DNA from: Oopsacas minuta
Taxonomy: Eukaryota > Porifera > Hexactinellida > Lyssacinosida > Leucopsacidae
Assembly (NCBI GenBank): GCA_024704765.1
Contig: JAKMXF010000010.1
Coordinates: forward strand, 60,689 to 106,928
Reading direction: 5' to 3'
Length of the DNA: 46,240 nt
Made by a program: the position numbers and the translations under genes. Below are positions 21,981 to 31,713 of the stretch, in pieces (the first letter of the stretch is position 1; each line of letters opens with the position of its first letter). The notes under the pieces are model-generated. The model saw nothing but the letters and a program-made list of their open reading frames with translations, was not told where the DNA came from and searched no databases.

Positions 21981-23147
21981 ATGGCAACCCAATACCCAGA
22001 TGAAATTCCTACCAACCATTTCGAACTAGCGGAACAGATGATCTATTCCACGTTCGATAAGATAATCAAGATTGCGACAGAGAGGAGAGATCAGCTGCTT
22101 GTGCATCTGTTCGATATCAAGCAGGACTATCTAAGAAAGGAGAATACAAGAAAGGAAAAAGTAGCAGAGCTGGAGAAGCTAATCCAACAATTAATGGAAA
22201 CTAACATTCAGCAGAACGAAGTAGTAAAGTTTCAAGAAGAACAGATGAGGCAAACAAGAGCTGAAATACAGAAACACGAAAAAGAAACGCCTGTCCCATT
22301 TTATTCCTTCAATACTGAGGGTCTAGACTCTCTCATAGAACACCTGGAGAAGTTGGGATCTATTCAGGAAATAGCTGTACCATATAGAAACAAGACCGAG
22401 CCCATCAGAAAGATTGGGGGTAAGGGCAGTAATCACGGAGAGCTCAATTTCCCTCATGAAGTAGCTCTAGATGGAGATAAGATCTATATAGCAGATGCAA
22501 AGAATACTAGAATACAGATCTTCTCTACAGAGGGTAAGTTCATTTATGAATTTGGTAAGAAGCAGCTAATTTTTCCATACGGTATAGCACTACATAACGA
22601 ATGGGTGTTTATAAGTAATTGGATGTCTAGTACTATATTTAAATTCTCTAAAACAAATTACAAATTAATTAAGAGTGTTAAGGAAGGTGTTAGTCTCCCT
22701 GTTGGTCTAACAACTGATACAAATGGAGAAGTGTTAGTTGCAGATTCTGATTATAATATAATTGCAGTATTCAGCTCTGATTTAAAATATATTAGAGAAA
22801 TAGGAAAAGACAAACTCAAAGACCCGAGTGACGTCAAAATAAATAATAATAAGATATTTGTAGCAGACAATAATGAGATAAATAATATACACATATTCTC
22901 TAAATCAGGTGATTTATTGAAAAGTTTCATAAAATTAGAAAATAGAGGAGAATATATTTTTCTGTGTTTTGATTTGTATAATAATATTATAATTAGTGAT
23001 AATTATGGAAATTCAATTAATATATTTACTAAAGATGGACAGCTGCTACACAAAATTATATGTAGGGATCCTACAGGAATAGTTGTTAATAATTACTTTG
23101 ATATTATTTGTGCTAGTAGTTATGATGATGTAATAAATATATATTAA
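21981..23147 (+). CDS. coiled-coil/NHL-repeat protein, intact copy
   Basis: Single-exon, uninterrupted 388-codon gene; the only intact member of its four-copy family here. Residues 1-30 are a conserved head (MATQYPDEIPTNHFELAEQ). Residues about 30-110 are a coiled coil (DQLLVHLFDIKQDYLRKEN, VVKFQEEQMRQTRAEIQKHE). Residues about 140-388 are five to six NHL repeats of about 45 residues, such as ELNFPHEVALDGDKIYIADA, PYGIALHNEWVFISNW, VGLTTDTNGEVLVADSDYN and DPSDVKINNNKIFVADNNE. The repeats should fold as a beta propeller, which in NHL proteins binds RNA or protein. There is no RING, B-box or filamin domain, so a TRIM-like ligase role is not supported. The start is fixed by conservation among copies. 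An inverted minisatellite pair brackets the gene. Confidence 0.88.
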   Translation: MATQYPDEIPTNHFELAEQMIYSTFDKIIKIATERRDQLLVHLFDIKQDYLRKENTRKEKVAELEKLIQQLMETNIQQNEVVKFQEEQMRQTRAEIQKHEKETPVPFYSFNTEGLDSLIEHLEKLGSIQEIAVPYRNKTEPIRKIGGKGSNHGELNFPHEVALDGDKIYIADAKNTRIQIFSTEGKFIYEFGKKQLIFPYGIALHNEWVFISNWMSSTIFKFSKTNYKLIKSVKEGVSLPVGLTTDTNGEVLVADSDYNIIAVFSSDLKYIREIGKDKLKDPSDVKINNNKIFVADNNEINNIHIFSKSGDLLKSFIKLENRGEYIFLCFDLYNNIIISDNYGNSINIFTKDGQLLHKIICRDPTGIVVNNYFDIICASSYDDVINIY

Positions 23148-23840
23148 TTATATTGTTGTTATTTACATATTTGTTTTTAATTAAATTATCATATTTCACT
23201 CTTATAATATTAATAATTACTGTACTACAAATCAGGCCTAAATAATAATTCACTAAAATACAAATTGACTGACAGGTGTTCTTATAAGTGATAACCTCTA
23301 TAACTCAATATTAATCAGGTCTACTTCTCATAAGAAGAAATTAACTAATTTTCTATGGAATATGAATTATGAGATCCTGTGTTTCTCAGGTTTATTACCG
23401 CTGTGGATTATCATATACAAATACAGTTAACTCCTGCCGGGTTTATAGAAATAAATATACTGAATTATGGAATACCATCAATATGGTCCCAAACCCTCTA
23501 AGATAATTCAATCGGTTACTCCGTACTCAGCTTTTATCGAAGTGATTATAGCAGTCCTTTGAGCTTCGTTATAACGGAAGTTGACTGTAGTCCAAACTTA
23601 AAGATTCAATAGTTTCAAGTTTGAGATAAAATCTCAAATAATTTGTTAAGTTACTTTTAGTTGATTATTGAAATTATATTATTCTACTAAATATTCATTT
23701 TACTAAAGAAAGATAAAATAGAATTTACAAATCTTAATAGACATTACAAATATTAAATTCGAATTCTCTGCTCCTGTTTACCACTATTTAACTATTGGAA
23801 GCTAATCTCTAGGGAAATTATGAAATGTTCACCATAAGTT
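23148..23840. other. NHL 3' flank, then no gene recognised
   Basis: The first 70 bases match the 3' flank of the other NHL copies (TTGTTGTTATTTACATATTT). The rest shows no frame or repeat. Confidence 0.5.
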
Positions 23841-23926
23841 GTGATAATATGATTAAACTAGTGATAATAGTAAATATGATTAAACTAGGTGTGATAATAG
23901 TAAATATGATTAAACTAGTGATAATG
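23841..23926. repeat. minisatellite, inverted copy of 21430-21513
   Basis: Units of GATTAAACTAGTGATAATAG plus TAAATAT, one carrying the same three-base GTG expansion as the middle unit at 21457-21486. Order and unit lengths mirror the left array. Confidence 0.8.
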
Positions 23927-24136
23927 AGTCTATACAGAAGAAATGGGAATCACAAACATCTCCACTTGCGTTACTAGTACGTAGTACTTTGGCCGCATAT
24001 GCTGTACCCTGCTATGCCCCTGGCTATGGGCTATGGCTCTGAACATTTTTCCAGTAGTTTTGTATTAGTCAACTTCCTATTCACTAATTTTAGTTCATTG
24101 CTTACTTCTAGGTAATTTTAGATAACATAGAGGCTA

Positions 24137-25009
24137 CATGAAATAGCACTTGATGGGGGGCATATCAAATATTGTAGATAGCTTGTCAAAATTACGCTAC
24201 AACATACCAATAAAGTGTACAGCCATAACTGACCTCATCGTAACCTCATTCATATCACTGGTATAAATGGCACATTGATACATGTATGATGGCTAGGAAT
24301 ATCGAGAGAGCGTGAAGAAGGAAAGATAGCATATTCTTTGTGACATCTATCCCATTTGACTTTTGTAAAAGGTCTGCTAACCATTTTCTTCATAAAGAGA
24401 AAGACTCCCAACACTTTCGATGCAATTAAAGGTAGAGAATACCTCTGCTAGGATGCCAACATCAAGAATTCTCATACCAGTTGGTCTGTGTGCATTTCTC
24501 ACATTTCTCCTGAACCGGAATGCAGTAATACAGGTTTAGATCGCGTCGTTGGCGGAATGCGAAATTTTGAAATGTAGCCTTTGCGTTGGAGTACCTTTAC
24601 GTATTTCTGGTTCTTGGTTTAGGTGGTTTGGGGCAAAAGTGTACTGACTGATCTTCCAAATCTGTAAGAGATGATGTACAGGTTTTATATCTATTTCCAA
24701 AGAACCGACGCTTTCGAGGGCGTTCCATGTGTTTACCAATTTGGAAGTGGTCTTGAGAAGTGGTAGGAGACAATCCAAGAGAGGTGAGTGATTGTGAATC
24801 CATGGTGATGTTGGACTGATTACTGTCTCAGAGGTAGATTCATTTTGAGATGGATATAGAGGTAAGGTAGTATCCAGAGGAGGTACAGGAGGCGATGAAA
24901 TATAGGAGATATCATCTGAATCTGAAAATGAGTCTGAGAAATCTCGCTGCTCATTGAGGGCATGTTCTTCATAACTTGAACTTGATTCATTTGACGTCAT
25001 CTGAGACAA
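24137..25009 (-). pseudogene. Mutator-like transposase, N-terminal half (minus strand)
   Basis: From 25009 an open frame of 157 codons encodes a Ser/Asp/Pro-rich leader (SDSFSDSDDISYISSPPVPP). Beyond its stop the conceptual reading continues in shifting frames with RNAHRPTGMRILDVGILAEV, ESVGSLSLYEENG, RPFTKVKWDRCHKEY and MNEVTMRSVMAVHFIGML, then FDKLSTIFDMPP. These match the N-terminal part of the invertebrate Mutator-like transposase domain (G.RI.D...L...., C...., then R...A...IG......FC...N.P). Stops and frameshifts show decay. Whether the acidic leader really belongs to this protein is inferred from adjacency. Confidence 0.5.
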
Positions 25010-25189
25010 TGAAAATTATCTAATTGAACTGAAAGAAAATAAGATTATAATTATCACTTACACAAATTTGAGATAGTATCTTGCCAAAAATTTAATATTA
25101 GCAACTTCGAGAAATTGCTAAAATATTCACAATTTCCTTATGTCCTCCGAGGTCTAATAGGATAGTGTTGTTTCATATTTTTACTGTAA

Positions 25190-26554
25190 TTAGGGTATAG
25201 CTTATCAATTGCCCTAAGATGTAGTCTCAGACAATTTATGAAAGCTATGCCATCTCCATATCTGAATCGTCTTGAAAATGTTACTAAAGTTGCAGTAAGG
25301 ACTGCCATGTCTGATGCCACTAAACAGCTACGCCAGAGATCAGACTGTGAAGTATCGCCTGAATCTAATCCTACCAACATAACAGTCAGCTTCGATAGCT
25401 CCTGGAAGACCAGAGGATTTTATTCCAATATAGGTTTCGGTGCTGTTATCTCTACCGACACCAAGAAGGTACTGGACTACGAAATCACGAGCAGTCTCTG
25501 CGAGAAGTGCTCTGTCTGGACAGAAGATAAGCAGAAATATAGACCAGCCGAGTACGAGAAGTGGTTAGAACGTCTTAGGCCAAACTGCAACCAAAACTAC
25601 ACTGGATCTTCTCAGAGTATGGAGCCAGAAATAGCCAAGAGGATTTGGGGACGCCCTTAGTGAAGAATCACCTGGCATACTCGGTTTTTGTTGGAGGTGG
25701 AGATTCAAAAGTTTTCAGCAGGTGGAAGATCTAATCCATACACTCTTGTCAAGATTCGAAAAGAGGAATGTAAAACGCATGTAGTTAAGCGGCTGAAGCG
25801 AGCTCTGAAGAAGAAGAAGAGAAGTACGAAAAATTCTACTTATGTACAACACGCACTAACTGAATGGAAGGCTGATTATATCGCCGCAAATTATTCTACA
25901 GTCATCTATCAGCACCATGGTTTAGCATCAACCAAGCTGTGTCCTGCTCTACACATACTAGTTGATGATCATGTGGCAGGGATCATTCGAGCTGTCCTAC
26001 TGGAGAACAATCTTGTTGTAGATGGAGAAACCCATCAAGCTCTTTAGCACCTACTGCTCTTACAACCTTCAAACCTATTGATATAGAAAAGGTACGGGAA
26101 GTATTCAATAATTATGCCTGACAAGAATTCTTTAGTCATCTCACATTAGGACTAACACAAATCCTAATGAACCTCTACACAACACTATATGGAGTCTCTG
26201 TCCCAAGAGCAAGTACTTATCACCACAATCTATTAGGATAAGCACCGCTATCGCTATCCTAACCTTCAACGAAGGGGAATTATCACTATTCGGACTCCTG
26301 ACTGACCTTGGCCTGTCTCCCTCTTGGCGACTTATAATGCTATTCTCAAACGAGAATACTGGTCAGATTATTCTCGATGTGCTCAGAAGAAGTCTAATTA
26401 TCAAAGACGAAGAAGAAGAGCGAGATTATTCAGACAACATAGAGAGAGTGCTCTGTTGAAAGCAGAAGGCGGAAGAAGTTATAAAGGGGGACAGTTTGGG
26501 GCTGAGAATGCCCCAAAGAAGAAATGTGTTGGGTTCGAGGACGGAGAGGATTAA
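25190..26554 (+). pseudogene. Mutator-like transposase, catalytic and C-terminal part
   Basis: Runs from LRCSLRQFMKAMPSPYLNRL through ITVSFDSSWKTRGF (first catalytic Asp region), VLDYEITSSLCEKCSVW, NYTGSSQSMEPEIAKRIWGR, FVGGGDSKVFS (second Asp), IRKEECKTHVVKRLKRALKK, TQNPNEPLHNTIWSLCPKS-type sequence and ISTAIAILTFNEGELSLF. It ends in a basic C-terminal tail, SNYQRRRRRARLFRQHRESA. This order matches the Mutator-like transposase domain common in cnidarian, mollusc and sponge genomes. Frameshifts lie near 25655, 25690 and between 26050 and 26324, so no single product is possible. A PHD finger follows at 26609. Confidence 0.75.
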
Positions 26555-26608
26555 GTGTAAAGAGAAGAATGAGAGAGCGTAGTGTCTCTCCTGTCATCTC
26601 ATAGTCTT

Positions 26609-26829
26609 GGTCTGATTCATCCAGCAGTTCAGACTCTGGTATCCTGTGTAGCATTTGCAACCAAAGAGACCCCATACCAGTACGATTGAGGAGAGTGGGT
26701 AAAAAGGAACCACCGGAGTGGGTCATGTGTGATACATGTGAAGATTGGGTACACTGATATTGTGCCGATGTGGACATAGAAATAGTTTCAACTAGACCTT
26801 TCTCATGTGACAAGTGTTCCAAGATATAG
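26609..26829 (+). pseudogene. PHD finger segment
   Basis: The plus-strand reading gives SGILCSICNQRDPIP, then EWVMCDTCEDWVH, a stop, YCADVD and RPFSCDKCSKI. This is the Cys4-His-Cys3 zinc pattern of a PHD finger (C..C, CD.C..W.H..C, F.C..C). A TGA falls where an aromatic residue usually follows the His. It lies downstream of the Mutator-like transposase and may be the last exon of the same element or of an accessory gene. Confidence 0.6.
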
Positions 26830-27022
26830 GTACGTAATTTTGTATAATTCACTTTATGTACTTCATTAATAGGTCTTCTTCCCGGGCGTATCCACAGTTC
26901 TGATCAGACAGTTGTATTTTACCGTACCGACTAGAATCACTCTATAATAGTGACCCAAATCTGAAATGGTTGCTTCTATATATGTATGCATTTATCTGTC
27001 AACGGTGCACAGTAAAATTATT

Positions 27023-27184
27023 ATCTGGGAAAAATGGTCTCATTGGATAGAGAGGAGACATGGACGTTTATGTTTCTACCAAAATATATTGAAATATTTT
27101 TACATGTTTTTTACATTTTTTGCATTTTTACCGAGCATGTGTAAAAAAATTTCTCCTCTATCCAATGACCCATTTTTCCCAGAT
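27023..27184. mobile_element. 162-bp hairpin element
   Basis: ATCTGGGAAAAATGGTCTCA at 27023 and following bases pair with an inverted copy ending at 27184 (arms about 35 bp, few mismatches). The AT-rich loop has no coding capacity. Probably a small MITE; target duplication not clear. Confidence 0.65.
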
Positions 27185-27317
27185 CTATTTAGGGGAAGAG
27201 TGTCAAATTTAAATTTGAACTGTGCTCAGTGAATAGTGCGCCAACTTCTCACTCATAGACTTTTGATGCTTTGGAGTAGTAGCTTTCTATTGGCTTACTG
27301 AAGTGTGTGTATTAATA

Positions 27318-27468
27318 TTTAACCGAATACTGCCTAAGCGTTACGTTCGTAACAAGAAGGAACACTAAAGTCTTACCACTTCGTTTTACCTAATCCCGTA
27401 CCAAAATCGAGATTTGGCATATTCTTTACGTCACAAAATGTCGCATTTCCCGGTAGTATTCGGTTCAA
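27318..27468. repeat. 151-bp inverted-repeat unit
   Basis: TTTAACCGAATACTGCC at 27318-27334 pairs with the complement of GGTAGTATTCGGTTCAA at 27452-27468. Possibly another MITE with short arms. Confidence 0.45.
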
Positions 27469-28261
27469 CTCCTGATTTATTATAAGGTGCAATTGTATTG
27501 GTCAGTGGAGTCGTGTGACTTTGAAATCTGGGTATATATTATCATAATTTTTGAATTTTCTCCTTTAGTGAATGCTAATTGCATCAACATATTCAACAAT
27601 ATTTAACAATACCATTCTAAGATCAGAAACTACTCTACTATATGCTACAGTGGTTATTTGAGTGTGTGCTACTACGAATATCTTGGACGTCTTGGAATAA
27701 TACTTATTTTTCTTTCATGTACAGACTCACTGTACAGCTACTTCTGTGGTATTCAAAGTAAGTGTTTATTGTAAATCGAATAAATCTATTCAGAGATTAG
27801 GAAGTTCAGGGTTTCATACAGGATTTTTTTTCTTGGGGGGAGAGGGCCAGGGGGTTTAACCCCAGAAAAGTTTGAAACTTATTACCACAGGCCCAATTAT
27901 TGATCTGGAGCTATTGTTGCCACCCATGGACCAAATAGTTAACTTAATTTATCTTACAATATATCCATTTTGAGACAGAAATATATCTTGAAACACAATA
28001 CTAGACTCAAATTCAAACCTTATAGAGTTGAAGAAAGGAATCCCGATATATCTCGTATGATAACCGGGGCGATTATCAATTTCAACCACCTTGAGGGGAG
28101 ATTTTAGATTTTTGTAAACACGATCTTTTCGATACAATAATATCTATGTTTAACAAATTAGAATGAAATTAATAGATTCATTATATACTGCCAGAGATTA
28201 GGCACTAACTATACATTGCTGACTCACTCGTACATTTTTGTCGCTTAATATAATTGTGATA
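27469..28261. other. no gene recognised
   Basis: AT-rich. A G-rich stretch at about 27833-27875 resembles the ends of the local CAGGG/CCCC-type elements but is unpaired. A 62-codon minus frame at 27949-28137 has no recognisable family. Confidence 0.45.
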
Positions 28262-28435
28262 CAGTGGAGCCTGCATTAACCGACACCGGTATAATCCAGA
28301 AGACCTCTATAATCCGAATGTGTTTCTGTTTTAAATAGCTTCCGACAATACAAATTCAACGTGATAATCTGACAAATTGCTAAAACGACACAATTTTTAT
28401 GTCCCAACGAGTGTCAGTTTATGCAGGTTCCACTG
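28262..28435. mobile_element. 174-bp pogo-like MITE
   Basis: The left end CAGTGGAGCCTGCATTAACC pairs with the complement of the right end at 28410-28435 (CAGTGGAACCTGCATAAACT). TA precedes the left end; the right flank is TG, so one copy of the duplication has mutated. Confidence 0.78.
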
Positions 28436-29012
28436 TGTGTATATATCTTACTGTATTGGCTGTATCTGTTAATCTAACATGTAATCACAGCACAACAGTA
28501 TTTCTCACTCAATATCCGAACAAAGATATTGATGAGAAATACAGTAAGAAAGGCTCTTCTTTGTTACATACATCCTAGAAAGAATCAGTAAATATAGAAA
28601 TAATGTCCTTACGTTTATTTCCAATTATTTGTATGTAATCCTTGTATTCTCCTTGAAATAATCCTGGTATATCCAGTGTATAGTACTTCCAGCTAAATGT
28701 ATTACTCCTGGTATCACCATTGTTATGTAAATCAGACCAAGCAGCGTTCTTAATATTTCTAAACAATTCAAATCTATTAAATTTAGCTATTGTCCCTCTT
28801 TCAGATTTTGTCCATCTCATTACAGGATTGAATTCTATGCATATGTTTAATCATATTTCACACCTTTGTCGAGCGTTTCATATTCACAAGCTGTCATAGA
28901 TTCTTAAGTAACCATTTGAAATTAATCTCTTATGTAATAGCTATTGAAGTACAGAACTGAACTGTAACTAACTGATAAGTAATAAATAGCAAACAAGTAA
29001 ACAAGTGGGCAC

Positions 29013-30724
29013 ATGGCAGAGAGAGAACCTGTAACACCAGACTCTATAAGTACTCTCATCTACGTGGATATGAGGGGAGAGACAGGAGGGTATCGAACAG
29101 ACCTACTCAAGGAACAGGTCCCTGAGAATATGAGGAAATTATTAATCTGCTCAAAATGTGATGGAATTAGCATAAAACCACAAATTTCTGAAGGCAAGAC
29201 ATTCTGTACAAATTGTACAGAGGGTAGAGGCGGGGAAGTTGATGGGAGAGTAGACGGGGTCGTAAGGGAACTGGAATGCAGATGTCCTCTATCAATACGA
29301 GGTTGTGATTGGTCAGGAAAGCTGGATAATATTGAGGAACACATGAATAAGTGTGATAAAGTGAAAATAAAATGTGAGAAAGGATGTGGAGAGGTGTTAA
29401 AAAAATGTGACACAATAAACCACCAGAAAGAGTGTCACTTCCGAAATCAAGAGTGCGAGTACTGTGGAAAAGAAGTACAAGCTAACAGAACAAACGAACA
29501 CGCTAGAATTTGTCTGGACAATCCAGATGGTGTTGTTACATGTCCTTATATGGAAGTAGGTTGTGACACAATTGATGTAGTAAGAAAGAACTTGGACACA
29601 CATATAACTCAGAATATGATTAGTCACCAGAAATTATTGCTACATGAATTTAATCAGCTGAGAATTAGTAATGAACAGCTGAGTGACAAAATGAATAATA
29701 AGGAATTTGAAACAACAAACAAACAAACCTATTTGTATAGAAGTGATACGAATACTAACAGGAGTATATGGATTTTGTTAGCACTAGTTATCATGGGTAT
29801 AGTTATTCTAATCCCCTCTTACTTATGGAGAGAGATAGGATACACCAGAACGAACAGTCTATACAGTCACATAATCCAGATGGGGTTGTTACATGTCCTT
29901 ATAAGGAAGTTGGTTGTGACACAATTGGAATACTGAAAAAAGAGCTGGAGACACACATAACTCAGAATACGATAAGTCACGAGAAGTTAGTGCGTGAATT
30001 CAATCAGTTGAGAACTGCCATCGAACAGCTGAGTGACAAAATGTATATGAAGGAATTTGAAACAACAAGCTCTTTGAATGGAATTGATACTACCAGAAGC
30101 TGGGGTACATGGATATTATTAGCACTAGTTATCATGTGTATAGCTATACTGCTGGTAATTAAGTTCAATCTGAGACAGATTGAGACAACAATACACATTT
30201 TGAAGCAACATAATACTGAAAAGGATTCAGAACTGAAATCAGTTAAAGAAATACTCTATTTTCACACATTTCTATCTATAGAACAATTGGAATGGAAGAT
30301 TCAAGGTGTTAAACAGAAAATAGAAAACAAAGGGAATACTTACAGTGATCCATTCTATCTAGGTTTATACAAGTGTCAGGGCTGTATTCAATGGAATAGA
30401 ATGAATACAGGTAAAGTAGCTGTTTATATTCATATTATGAAAGGAGCTTATGATGATAAACTACACTGGCCTATCAGATACAAATATACGTTAATTCTAC
30501 TCAATCACATAAACAGTAATAATAACTATAAATACACTAATCAAGTAACTAAGGAAACTTTGGAGAAATATCCTAATAAATTCAAGAGACCAACTCAGCT
30601 GAGAAATGATAGAGGTTTTGGAACCCTTTCATTCATTTCACAAACTGAAATATTAGAAGCTAAATATTGTAGAGAAGACAGCATAACTCTTCTAATTAAA
30701 ATAGAATTGTTACCAGCATTATAA
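29013..30724 (+). CDS. TRAF-like protein with predicted transmembrane segment(s), internal 353-bp duplication
   Basis: The first frame (29013-29936) begins MAEREPVTPDSISTLIYVDM. It has a degenerate RING-like cluster (CSKCDG...CTNC), TRAF-type zinc fingers (CPLSIRGCDWSG, CEYCGKEVQ, CPYMEVGCDT), a helical linker and a hydrophobic helix IWILLALVIMGIVILIP. The second frame (29768-30724) repeats finger (CPYKEVGCDT), linker and helix (WILLALVIMCIAILLVI). It then continues into a coiled coil and a full MATH domain (KGAYDDKLHWPIRYK). The two frames are offset by a 353-bp tandem duplication, which is not a multiple of 3. An 83-bp candidate intron (29797-29879, GTATAG...ATCCAG) would restore one frame but shorten the first helix. 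A membrane-spanning helix between zinc fingers and MATH is unusual for TRAFs. The gene may be live with splicing or a recent pseudogene. Confidence 0.65.
29487..30190 (+). repeat. tandem duplication, unit about 353 bp, inside the TRAF gene
   Basis: CCAGATGGTGTTGTTACATG at 29523 aligns with CCAGATGGGGTTGTTACATG at 29876, offset 353. Similarity extends through the zinc finger, linker and transmembrane segment. Internal indels between the copies keep the reading frame (for example three bases in KLLLHEF versus KLVREF). Confidence 0.85.
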
Positions 30725-30922
30725 CTTTATTTGTATTTTCATATTTGTTATTTACTCTTGTAGAACAGACTCGAGTGTATTTCGTACTTTATAGAACTAA
30801 GAAAAGGTTTCAAAATAATATATTAATTTGGTTCGAGGAGTGTTCAGAGGTCAAGTCCACAGTATGGCGTATGAATCCTATCAACACACCTGGGGCAAAG
30901 CTTCTTATTTAAATGAGGTCGA

Positions 30923-31372
30923 ATGAATAAGGACAGGCCGATATGTCGTTCCTGTACCAAACGGTTTTGCCCTCGGACTGAATCGGAAATGAAAACTTCT
31001 TTAGGGATGCAAAACAACACCTACAAATATCAACCAATTGCAACTCTGAAAAACGAATATATTCATGAAAAGTTTGAGAAGCTATTGATCAAAAGGATAA
31101 ACATATAATTAGTAAACTTCTATATCATTCAGTCCGATTAATACAGGTGTAAGTGACGTACCAATTTATTACTGTGATTACACCCTATTTCTTGCAGAGA
31201 GCTTGCTTATTCAGAACATTTGTCTGGTAGGCCATTGAAATGCGGTAATTACGGTACAAAGGGAATGGTGTTATGTGAACATAATGGGAAAGTGGTGGTA
31301 GCCATTCAAAAAGGCTTATTACAAAGCTGTAACAATAAGATGGTCATTGTCAATCCAAACCAAATTCTGTAG
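30923..31372 (+). pseudogene. short unrecognised two-exon gene, possibly decayed
   Basis: The frame from 30923 encodes MNKDRPICRSCTKRFCPRTE and about 40 more residues. Near 31090 a one-base phase change is needed to continue into KHIISKLLYHSVRLIQ, which runs to a GTAAGT donor at 31149. After a 49-bp candidate intron (acceptor CTTGCAG at 31197), the next exon reads AYSEHLSGRPLKC, YGTKGMVLCEHNGKVVVAIQ and ends NPNQIL. Some pattern of paired Cys is present, but I recognise no family. A degraded copy of the second exon and its 3' flank lies at 16632-16975, which suggests a real duplicated gene and not chance. Confidence 0.4.
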
Positions 31373-31577
31373 GAATTATATTGTGTAACAAAGAAGGAAA
31401 CAATAATTAAACTCATTTCTGTATAATAAGGTGCTGGATAGACACCAAAGCATAGAAGCCAACTTACCTGTAAGTTTTTTATGAAGAATTTGTAGTAAAA
31501 GTTTGTAAAGCAAATAATAAATAACTAATCTACTACTTATATCTGATTTTGAGTATAATGTTATGGGTATATTATAA
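31198..31577 (+). repeat. dispersed repeat, copy of 16632-16975
   Basis: Last exon and 3' flank of the short gene. 31405-31577 is near-identical to the complement of 16632-16805, including GATAGACACCAAAGCATAGA. Confidence 0.65.
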
Positions 31578-31713
31578 TTATATATTAAGCTATGTATAAT
31601 ATAACGATAATGCTATTCTATAGAATATACAATACATGAGCCCTCTGGGCTTTGCGTTCGAGGTATCCCTTATCTCCAAATTGACGGTTTCATTGAGTAT
31701 TATAATATAAGTA

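Noticed and set aside
25138-25380. 80-codon minus frame
   Set aside because: It is the antisense shadow of the Mutator-like transposase on the plus strand.
24137-26554. Simple 1.1-kb inversion splitting one Mutator-like gene
   Set aside because: Both halves contain the same FC..MP-type segment, so they overlap instead of abutting. Two copies fit better, although this is not settled.
28575-28820. 81-codon minus frame upstream of the TRAF gene
   Set aside because: Not low complexity, but no recognisable family, no splice partner and no conserved copy. It could be one exon of an unknown gene; support is too weak to list.
29060-29415. Two long minus frames opposite the TRAF gene
   Set aside because: Antisense shadows; the plus frame has the zinc-finger Cys/His pattern.
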